From: SZUA-430 sp040080835
Lineage (GTDB): Bacteria > Pseudomonadota > Alphaproteobacteria > Micropepsales > Micropepsaceae
Reading direction: 5' to 3'
Assembly: GCA_040080835.1 (NCBI GenBank)
Contig: JBEBHP010000020.1
Span: 1-64,000, forward strand
DNA: 64,000 bases
The notes below the pieces were generated by a model, which did not search any database, was not told the origin of the DNA, and worked only from the letters and a program-made list of their open reading frames with translations. Shown in pieces: positions 25,779 to 35,100 of this stretch (its first letter is position 1; each line of letters begins with the position of its first letter). The position numbers were made by a program, and so were the translations under genes.

Positions 25779-26729
25779 CTAGTTTTTGACCCTTGGCTTT
25801 GCCTTCGCCGCTTTCGCCGCAGCCTTCGTGTCTTCGCTGGCCATGTAGTCGATCAGGGCGGTTGCTTCCTTCTCGCCTAGGCCAAAATTGGGCATCGGCA
25901 TGTCCTTGTACTTGGCCCTGAGCGCGGTTGCGACCGGATCACCTTCTTCGATCATCTTGTCGGGCTCTCTGATCCAGCGGCTCATCCAGTCATGCGGGCG
26001 CGATGACGCGACCCCAAGAAGGTCCGGACCCAGCCGGTCGCCGCTGCCCATTGTGTGGCAGGATACGCAGCGCGTTCGGAAGAGATACTCGCCCCGTGAC
26101 TGCGGCGGCAGTTGCCTTGCCACGGAGTAGTCCTGCTTCGTCCCCGCAATCGAGGTGGCATAGTTCGTCATGCGGTCAGTCAGCAGGTTCGCAAGCACAA
26201 CAGGGTCGTCATAGACCGAGCGCTTGATCCACTGGCCGGTGGTCTCGTTGGCCACCATCACGCTGGTGTCATGGTCGCGTGGCTTGCCCGGCTCGAATAC
26301 GCGCATGGCGAGCTTCTGCTGGATCAGCTTGATGTCTTCCTTGGCGCCCGTCAGGAACAGCCATCCCGGCTTCAGGCCAAAGGTGTGCATGTAGGTCTTG
26401 AGGACCTCGGGCGTGTCATGGTCCGGATCAATGGTGATCGAGTACATGTGGAAGTCCCGACCCACCCTGTCGCCAAGCTGAGCCTGGACCTGCGACAGCT
26501 GCGCCGTGTCCGCCGGGCAGATGTCCTTGCAGTTCGTATAGATGAAGTTGATCGTGACGATCTTGCCCTTCAGCAGGTCGTCATAGAACCGGTACCTGTT
26601 GCCATCCTGGTCGGTCAGTTCGACATTGGGGAAGTAGTTCCCGTGCCACTCGGCCGCAAGCGTCCAGCCAGCTGAACACAGCATCAGCGCAAGGGCCGCA
26701 ACCAGGCGAACAGGCAGCTTGTGGCGCAT
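25779..26729 (-). CDS. Sco1/SenC-cytochrome c fusion protein
   Basis: The 316-residue protein has a signal peptide (about 1-25), a Sco/SenC thioredoxin-fold domain (about 30-190) with the copper-binding CKDICP (Cys67, Cys71) and the distal His153 in RDHDTSV, and a C-terminal class I cytochrome c domain with the haem motif CVSCH (221-225) and candidate axial Met in KDMPMPN (277 or 279). Sco proteins deliver copper or act as thiol oxidoreductases in the periplasm; the haem domain adds electron transfer. Placed downstream of a multicopper oxidase, it may metallate or reduce/oxidise that enzyme. A terminator-like hairpin lies just before its start. Confidence 0.93.
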   Translation of the reverse strand: MRHKLPVRLVAALALMLCSAGWTLAAEWHGNYFPNVELTDQDGNRYRFYDDLLKGKIVTINFIYTNCKDICPADTAQLSQVQAQLGDRVGRDFHMYSITIDPDHDTPEVLKTYMHTFGLKPGWLFLTGAKEDIKLIQQKLAMRVFEPGKPRDHDTSVMVANETTGQWIKRSVYDDPVVLANLLTDRMTNYATSIAGTKQDYSVARQLPPQSRGEYLFRTRCVSCHTMGSGDRLGPDLLGVASSRPHDWMSRWIREPDKMIEEGDPVATALRAKYKDMPMPNFGLGEKEATALIDYMASEDTKAAAKAAKAKPRVKN

Positions 26730-26752
26730 TCAGGTCTTTCCCAAAAAGGTCA

Positions 26753-26786
26753 TGGCCCGCGCGAGCGAGCCATGACGGATGTTCAG
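26753..26786 (-). terminator. Terminator/attenuator between multicopper oxidase and Sco-cytochrome genes
   Basis: On the minus strand an 8-base-pair stem (GTCATGGC/GCCATGAC, 12-base loop) is followed by CCTTTTTGG. It ends 24 bases before the Sco-cytochrome start codon, so it may partly terminate oxidase transcripts and let a fraction read through. Confidence 0.7.
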
Positions 26787-26798
26787 ATGCAAGCCCTA

Positions 26799-29072
26799 TC
26801 AGTTTGCCGTCGGCAGTCCAAATGAAGGCTCATAGAAGGTGCCTTCCCAGGTCTGTCGCGGAGTCGGGATCGCAAGCGTCTGGCCAGGGTTCACCGAGTC
26901 CCACCGCAGAAGCATGGCATGGTCTTCATGCTGCGTGTTGTGGCAGTGCTCCATGTAGGTACCTGCAAATTCCCGGATGCGGATCGCAAGATCGACCGTT
27001 GCCGTCGAGTCGGGTGATACACCGATGCGGTACACGTCCTTGCGGGCGAAGGTTTCCCAGATCGGCGGGGCGACACCGCCACGCTGCAGGATCCGGCCTT
27101 CTTCGAAATGGATGTGCACGGGATGGCTCCAGCTCTGGCCCAGGTTGATCAGGTGCCAGATCTCAAGCGAACCTTTCTTTGGCGCCGCAGAGTAACGGTG
27201 GGGGTCCATGCCAAAGCCCTGGCCGCCGTCCGTCTTGATGGTCCACGGCGCAGCGTCGGTCGCATTCGCGCGGCCAAACTCGAACGTGCGCTGGCGGGCT
27301 GTCGACAGTTCTGCTGGCGTCATGACCGGCAGCGGGATCATCTGCTTCAGTCCTGCAACATACTGGGCAGGGTCCATGCTGAGGTCACTGTAGGTGTAGC
27401 TTGTCGTGTCGACACGGAACTCCATGATGCGTCCAACAGCCGGATCACCTGCGTAGGCGCCGCTGATGATGTCGGCCAGCGGAATTTCCCTGTTCGGACC
27501 CATGCCGTTCACATGCTCAAGCAAGTTCACCATGTAGAGCTTGGTGCCGTTGGCAAGGTTCTTGAAGTCGATGACGATGTCGTAGCGCTCTGCAATCCCT
27601 TGCGTCGGCAGGTCCTGGCTCTGCGCGTTCGGGAACGGAACCGTGTGCTGCATCAGGTTGCCGTCGTTGGCCACCATGTAGTACGGCACGCGCACGCCTG
27701 CAGCCGTCACGATCGCCAGCTTGAAATAGCGCGAGACCGAGCCGTTCAGGATGCGGAATCGGTAACGTCGAGGACGAACCTTCAGGAATGGCTTGTAGGT
27801 CCAGTTCACGAGGACCCGGTCACCCAGGAAGCCATCCGTGTTCAGCGGATTGAATGTCAGCTGACCATTGGCGTCCCAGGCCTTGTCGGCGACGAGCAGG
27901 TTGACGTCGTAGTCGCGGTTGCCCCAGTCAAGTGCCGTGCCGCTTGGCAGACACATGTTCGGGTTGGCGGCGTTGGTGTAGTTGCACTTCAACCCCTCGC
28001 GACCGCGGTCGATAGATGAGTAGTAGTTCATCATCGCGGCGCTGCCCTTGTAGACATTCTGCGCCGTGAAATCGAGCATGTGGTCATGGAACCAGTGCGT
28101 GCTCATGGTTTCTTTCCAGTCACCACGCAGACGCTTGATGCCGCCGGCACCGTCCGGCATTCCGGCCCAGTCGGTGGTTGCTGTCGTGTTGATGTTGTCA
28201 TAACCCGCGATGATCATCGGCCAGCGATAGTCGTAATACTGGCCAGGAAAGAAGTAGGCGGCGGTATAGCCGTCGCTCTCTGCCGGGTTGTGACCATTGT
28301 GTTCGTGTGTCGACAGCGTGTGGAAGCCGAATCCGTTCGTCGCCGACGCATCAATCGGCAGCATGTTGTAGTGACGGAACAGGACGGGCTCGCCATAGCG
28401 CGCCATCAGCAGCTTCGGTGGCATGGTGCCGTCAAAGGTCCAGACGGAGTTAGCCTGCTGTGCAGGGAAGTTTGGATGGAACCTGACAGCGGTATTGGTG
28501 TTGGTTCCACCGTGATTGTAAAGTCCGCCTGGCTTGAATTCACCGACGGCATAGTGGTGTCGCTGCAGTGAATCTCTCAGTCCAAGGTTGGTGCGCGCGC
28601 CCGCTGAAGCCGACTGGAAGTAGACCTTGGGTGGAAATTCCGTCAGCCGCTGGTGGGCAAAATACTCGCCGCTCGGGCGCCCTTCAGCTGCGCTCTTGGC
28701 AAGCGCCTGGCCAATGCAGGTACCAATCGTTGCGGCCCACGGGTTGGGCTTGGTGGTGTTCGCCAGCCTGGTCATCCCCGGGCTCAGCGCCTGCTTCAGG
28801 AACGTGTCGATCGACGCAGACGCAGGTCCAAGCGTGCAGCTCTGCGGTGCTGGTACCGGCGTACACGTCGCGCAGGTCGTGCCGATATACGGCTTCGTGC
28901 CGAATTCCTCGAACAGCATCATTTCCTGTTCGAATTCACCCGCGTTGAACAGCGGGCTTGCTGGCAAGCCTGTCGGAATGCCTTGCGCGAGCGCCGAGCC
29001 CACGCCGAATGAAGAAGCGCCGCTCGCCAGCAGAATGGCACCCAGCGTCTTCGAGAATTTGTTCCTGACCAT
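26799..29072 (-). CDS. Multicopper oxidase, large secreted form
   Basis: From the ATG at 29072 the protein has 757 residues, with a signal peptide cut near SALAQG. All four copper motifs are present: STHEHNGH (near 255), HWFHDH (326-331), HPVHIHF (650-656) and HCHNTQHEDHAM (709-720), the last with an axial Met at the type 1 copper. These motifs define three-domain oxidases that couple one-electron oxidation of a substrate to reduction of O2 to water. The size is above laccase or CotA length because of inserts before the first motif, including a Cys-rich TTCATC region. Mn(II), phenols or bilirubin-like substrates are possible. It lies between the giant peroxidase and the Sco-cytochrome gene. 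Confidence 0.93.
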   Translation of the reverse strand: MVRNKFSKTLGAILLASGASSFGVGSALAQGIPTGLPASPLFNAGEFEQEMMLFEEFGTKPYIGTTCATCTPVPAPQSCTLGPASASIDTFLKQALSPGMTRLANTTKPNPWAATIGTCIGQALAKSAAEGRPSGEYFAHQRLTEFPPKVYFQSASAGARTNLGLRDSLQRHHYAVGEFKPGGLYNHGGTNTNTAVRFHPNFPAQQANSVWTFDGTMPPKLLMARYGEPVLFRHYNMLPIDASATNGFGFHTLSTHEHNGHNPAESDGYTAAYFFPGQYYDYRWPMIIAGYDNINTTATTDWAGMPDGAGGIKRLRGDWKETMSTHWFHDHMLDFTAQNVYKGSAAMMNYYSSIDRGREGLKCNYTNAANPNMCLPSGTALDWGNRDYDVNLLVADKAWDANGQLTFNPLNTDGFLGDRVLVNWTYKPFLKVRPRRYRFRILNGSVSRYFKLAIVTAAGVRVPYYMVANDGNLMQHTVPFPNAQSQDLPTQGIAERYDIVIDFKNLANGTKLYMVNLLEHVNGMGPNREIPLADIISGAYAGDPAVGRIMEFRVDTTSYTYSDLSMDPAQYVAGLKQMIPLPVMTPAELSTARQRTFEFGRANATDAAPWTIKTDGGQGFGMDPHRYSAAPKKGSLEIWHLINLGQSWSHPVHIHFEEGRILQRGGVAPPIWETFARKDVYRIGVSPDSTATVDLAIRIREFAGTYMEHCHNTQHEDHAMLLRWDSVNPGQTLAIPTPRQTWEGTFYEPSFGLPTAN

Positions 29073-29137
29073 GTGACGTCCCTTCAATTTTCTAAGGCAG
29101 ATGAAGCATCTTCAGTACTGCCTGATGTCCCCGTTTT

Positions 29138-29168
29138 GGCGCCGCCGGTGCCCCACACCGCCGGCGCC
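29138..29168. other. GC-rich hairpin between peroxidase and multicopper oxidase genes
   Basis: Thirteen-base arms (GGCGCCGCCGGTG and CACCGCCGGCGCC) with a single mismatch and a 5-base loop lie in the 112-base gap. There is no T-tract on the minus strand, so an mRNA-stabilising or processing role is as likely as termination. Confidence 0.55.
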
Positions 29169-29184
29169 CATGCCGTTCTCTCAA

Positions 29185-32100
29185 TCAAAGATGGAAGTCT
29201 GTGCTGACCAGGGTCGGCTCAGCCGGTTGCACATAGCCGCGCAACAGGATTTCAAAGTCAGCAGACAGGTTGTCGTTCAGGTTGCCCTGGATCAGTGTCG
29301 AGTCGAGCGAACCATTGCCGTCCGAGTCAAACAGCTGCCACCTGATCTGGCCGGCTGCCAGTGTGGCGCCCACCGTCGGATCGCTGAACGCCGCACTGCC
29401 GATGAAGTCGAAAGCCTGGTTGCCCGAAACCGTGGTGTTCGCATCGATGCTCGTGAGGTCGATGATGTCACCCTCGGCATGGTGGAAGTCCGTGATGATC
29501 GACCGCCCGCCCCCGGTGCCGACGCCACCGCTCGACAGATACTGGAAGATATCGGCGTCGATCCCACCCGTCATCGTTTCAACACTGTTGCCAGCGATGA
29601 ACGTGTCAATGCCGCCACCGCCGACAAACGTCACCGCGTTGGCGCCTCCCGCGGTACGACCCGTGAAGGTGTCGTTGCCCGAACCGCCGATGAAGGTTTC
29701 GATTGTCGACTGCTGCAAAAAGGCTGAAAGAACGTCGGTACCGATGTCCGTTCCGGTCGCGACCGCAAAGAACAGGTTTCCAATCACGTTGTTCAATTGC
29801 ACCGTAACCGCATTCGTCGCAGCACTCATGTCAAGTGTGTCCGCACCTGCGCCACCATTGTAGGTATCGTTGCCGTCTCCTACGAACGCGATGAAGGTAT
29901 CGTTGCCATCGTCACCCGCAAGCGTGTTGTTGCCGGTATTTCCGGTGAGTACGTTTGCCAGGTTGTTGCCGGTGCCGTTGATGTTGCCTGTTCCCATCAG
30001 CGTCAGGTTTTCGACGTTGTTTCCAATCGTATAGGTGACGAACGATTGGACTGTGTCGGTGCCTGAACCCGCACCAGCGGCTTCGGTAATCGTGGTCAGG
30101 CCCGTCCCGCCGGTGTTGTGGCGCACGATGTAGGTGTCGTTGCCGAGACCGCCGATGAGCGTGTCCGTACCAGCCGTACCGCCATCCAGCGTGTCATTGC
30201 CGCCATTGCCGCGCAGCGTGTTGTTTGAGGAACTTCCGACAATGATATTGTCGTCGACACTGCCAGTGACATTCTCGATGCGGAACAGCAGGTCAGCGCC
30301 TGTAAGCGCACTCGTCGCCGTCCCACCCTGCGTGAGGTCGTTGGTGTTCGTCAGGTCGACATTCGTGTTACCGGCCGTGGACGCCATGTTGTAGGTGTCG
30401 GTACCCGTGCCGCCATCGTAGGTATCGTTGCCGTCACCAGTGCTTGCAAAGAACGTGTCGTTGCCAGCGCCACCCAGGACAAAGTCATCGCCCAGACCAG
30501 CGGTAATGCTGTCGTTGCCACCATTGCCGAAGATAAGGTCGATAGCAGCAGTGCCGGTGATGTTGTTGCCGCTTGCGGCATCGATGATGTAGTGCACCGC
30601 CGACCCATTCACGGTGTTCGTGTCGCCGTTGCCATCTGTATATGTAGACGTCACGCGGACAAGCCTTCCCGCCGCGCCGGTCGTGCCCGCCGGATTGAAG
30701 AACCGGGTGTCGGCACTGATCTGCGGCGCCGGAACCGGCAGCCAGGTCAAGCCATTGTCAGTTGACGTTTCCCAGACCAGCGTCGTCAGCTCATCAAGAA
30801 TGCCGCCGTCCGGGTCCTGCAGAGTGGAAAGTTGCTGCATCTGTGGAGCATTTGCTCCCACGACGCCTGTAACCGATACGTCTCCGATCAGGATCTCGTC
30901 CGTCACCGCAGGCGACAGGTGTCCTGGCGCGCCATCGTTGATGTTGCCCTGACCGTCCTCGTAGGTGATCGCCACCGAGATCGTATGCCCGATGTCGGTT
31001 TGCTGAACGATGTAGTCAGCGCCAATTGCTCCAGAAATCTCCACGCCGTCCCTGAGCCACTGAAACTGCTCGGAACCACTGGTGATGTCACCATCTGGAT
31101 CAAAGCCCAGGAACGCAGACAGTGAACCACCATTTGCAGCAGTTCCAGTCAGGAACGCAGGCGCCGTCCCGTCATCGACAGGCGCGACCGTGATGTTGAC
31201 CGTCTTTTCAGCACTCTTCAGCAAGCCGTCAAAGGCATAGTACTTGAAGCTGGCTGTACCCGCGAAGTCCTGCGTTGGCAGGAACGTGAACGTGCCGTTG
31301 TTGTTGAGAGTGACGGATCCATTTACCGCAGAACCAGGCACCAGCTTGTAGGCCAACGGATCGTTCGTCGGGTCCTGAGCCGCCAGGACGACACCGTCGA
31401 ACAGCGTGTCTTCCAATGCGCCTGTGAGATCCACCGGATCCGCGCTCAGGAAGAATGGTGCACCACCATTGCTTATGACGTTGATGATGAAAGTGTCCGT
31501 CACACCCAGTTCTGTGCCAGGCGACCCGGGCGTGCCGACATCCGTTGCGGTGACAGTGATGCTGATCGGTCCAGTGACATTCACCGTGCCGGTGATGTTC
31601 GCACCCGAGACGCCGCCCAATCCATCTGGAACCAGGGTGAACGTCAGTCCGTTTGCACCAGCCGTACCATCCAGCACATGACCATTCGACGCCAGTTTGG
31701 CCGTATAAATCAGGTTTGTGGACGCGGTCTCGTTGTCCCCGAAAGTGCTTGTGATTGGCAGGAACAGGTTGATCGGAACACCAGTGCGGGCGCCCGTATC
31801 CGGCAAGCCCGCAGGATTTTGCTGCTGCACCACAAACGGTGCGGTATTGACAGCCAGGTTTGGAAGCAGCAGTGCGGTCGGTGCCGAATTCACCGTTTCG
31901 TGGAACCCTTTGCCGTCCACAAAAGTCTCAACGACACGCAGCGCGTTTCCAAGCACCGCGTTCGTTGGGTTGAACGTCAGGCTGTCCGTGTTGGGGATGT
32001 TGACCCACTGCAAGCCACCGCCTGCGGTGACCATCTGCTGCTGCCACTGGAAATGCACCGATCCAGGTGCGATACCGTCCGAGTCAGTAACCGTCGACAC

Positions 32101-35100
32101 CGCCACTAGCGGAGTCCCGACAAAGGCATTGACCGGCGTCGCAGGGTTGCCATCATCATCGGTGATGATGAGAGAGCCACCAGGCAACGCGTTGTTTACC
32201 GGTCCGTCTCCGATGTTGATGGTCACGTCCGCGAACTGAAGGCGCTCGATGTTGCGAACCTTGTCCACGCCGTCAGAGATCAGCACGCCGCCTCCGATGC
32301 CGACCGTCGCATTGTGCGTGATCGTGTAGAAGCCTTCTGCGTCCGGCGCGAAGCTGATCGAGTAATTCGAGAACACGTCACGATAGACAGCGGTATCGAT
32401 GTCACCGTCCGTGATGTCCCAACGGATTTCGCGGATGATGTCGGCACCAGCCACGCCGTGCTGAACCAGGTCAACGTGCAGCCACGCATCACCATCGATG
32501 ATGTCGTTGCCACCGCGGCCTGTGATCATGTCACTGCCATCGCCACCAAGAAGAATGTTGCCGTTGTTGAAACCGAGCGGATTCGTTACAGCGGCGATTG
32601 GCGTATCCGGCGCGAAGTTCGCCGCTACACCGCCTGCGAAGAATGTGTTGAGGTTGAAGATCAGGTCAACGTTTGTCAGCTCGTTCATGACACCGGCGGC
32701 ACCGCCCCGGTCCTCTGTCCCCTGCATGAAGTCGTCAAACTTCGTGCCGCTGGCAGCTTCAGTTTCGATAAAGAAGTCACGCACCGCGTCACCGGCCAGC
32801 TGTTGCTGGTTCGGAATGAACTCGCGACGCTCCATGTCCAGGCTGACGCCGTACTGTTCTTTTTCGAAGTCGGCCCAGTCAAAGCCCAGCAGTCCGTTAA
32901 ACTTGTCGAAGCCGCCTTCGCCCAGCATGATGTCGTCGCCGCTGAAGCCGACCATCTTGTCGCCAAAGGTGCCACCGTCGAGGACGTCGTTGCCCGCGAA
33001 AAGAGGCACTTGACCCGTTGGTGCGCCAGTGTCGCCGACCAGTCCGTCGCCGCCTGCACCACCTTCAAGCCAGTCGTCACCTTCGTTGCCGATCAGTGCG
33101 TCGTCGCTGTCACCACCGATGAGAATGTCGTTGCCGGCACCGCCCTGGGCTTCGTCTCCCAATGTCGCATTGCCGGTTTCAACGTAGTCGTTGCCGGCTC
33201 CGGCAAAGATCAGGTCGTCGCCCTGGCCACCATTGATCCAGTCGTCGCCCTCTTCGCCGTGAATGACGTCGTCGCCGGCGTTGTCGACGATCGTGTCGTT
33301 GCCGGTACCGCCATAGAGGAAATCGTTGCCGTTTCCACCGTCAATCCAGTCATTGCCCGCATCACCCCAGACGGTGTCGTCGTCTGCATGTCCCGCAAGC
33401 AGCCGGTCGTCACCCGCAGTGCCGCCAAGCACCATCGTGTTGCCGAAGAAGTTGTCATCGCCAATGAAGTGGACTGTTCCATCAGGCAACACTTCAACCA
33501 ACAGCGCACCTGAAACCGGATTGCGAAGCCAGGTCGAAGAATCCGTTGCGATTCGGTGTCCGTTGATGTCGAGAAGGAAGTCGCCGTTGATGTCCTTCTG
33601 GAAGTACGACCCGGCTTCAATCGTATATTCCGGCGTCAGGAAGATGCTCGCTGGAATGTGTCGCGCGCCCGTATTCGCGATGATCATGTCCGCGAATGAG
33701 TTGTTTTCGATCTGGAATCCGAAGTCCATGCCTTCGATGCGCGGCAGGTAATAGAGCCGGTCGGCATCCTGGAGCGCTTCCAGTTGGGTTTCGAAGATGA
33801 AGTTGAAAGTTGAGCCAAGCAGGCCACCAAACAGGTTCTGCTTTTCGGCCAGACCACCGATCCACAAATCGATCGTATCCAGGCCCGTGACCGAACCCGT
33901 CGCCCACATCGCAGCGTGCGTCACGCCGTCGTCGGCAGTGCCCGGCAAGAGATCCGCACCAACGTCAATGTTCATCAGAGCGTTGTTGATGTGCGACCCG
34001 CCAGCCCACGTGTCGTCGGCCGTATTCAGCTTCGCATCACCGCCGACAACGCGGGTGTTGTTCGCCCAGTCGCCAAGGCTGTGCATGAAGTTGTAGGCAT
34101 CCTGGTGCTGCGCATCACCCGACGCACTGGCAGGGTCTGATCCCATCGTGATCAGATCCAAGGCTGCAGCGCGTTTTGCCAACATGGTCGATGCTGACGT
34201 GATCGACGAATGCGAGCCATAGGCCGCAATGAAGTTGATCAGTGAACCTTCATGCTTGAGGAATTGGCCAAACTCGAGCCAATTCGCATAGGGTTTCAGC
34301 GTTGCATCGTTCGTCGCGTCGTAGATCTGGGCGCGCACGAGGTTCAATGGCGCAACGCCGGTATCGCGGCCACGTGCGATGTTCAACGCGGCAAGGTCGA
34401 GCGGCAGACCCAAAAGGTTGTTTCTCAAGGCGCCGGTGACGAACTCGTCGATTTCGCTACCGATCTGGTGCGTCGCGCCCTGGATGATTTGCTGAGTACC
34501 ATCCGTGCCAAGACTGGCGAACAGCAGCGGGTTGGTAAAGGCCTGGATCAATCCCACATCTGTCAGAACGGGTTGACCATCGGGCCCGATTACCATCGTA
34601 CCGTCTGAGTTCGTTTCGAATATCGGAACGTTTTCGTCGAGCATCGAATGGCCAAAACGGTATACCGCATTGGCAAACTCGGACGTGATCGCCGGATCGA
34701 GGTGAATGTCGTTGTTGCCGAACAGGTGGATGGTTGGCGCTACCTTGCGGGCGAATTCTTCGAACACGAGATGCTGGTATTGCGTTTCGGTACCGAATTT
34801 CGCCGCCTGGAAGATGCGTTCGCCATTCCATTCGCCGGCCTGGATGCCATCCGCAAGGTTGGTGCCGGCCAAGACCCATTCGGAAGCAAAAGCGCTATCG
34901 CCGTTTGCAAGCTCTGCGCGAACCATGTCCTTGATCTGGTTGACCAGGCGATTGTGTTCGCTGTGGAAGATCTCGTGGACGGTTATCAGCGCAATGTTTT
35001 CGTTTACGCGACCATCACCGGCGATGTAGTGCGCATCCAGAAGTTCGTTGTCGTAGGTGCCAGCGCCTGGCGTGTTGCCGGCCAGTGTATCGCCGTCCTG

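Noticed and set aside
32314..33513. 399-codon open frame on the plus strand opposite the peroxidase gene
   Set aside because: It is a shadow of the RTX repeats: the antisense of Gly/Asp-rich codons gives Val/Ala-rich open frames. No domain, start signal or independent support was seen.
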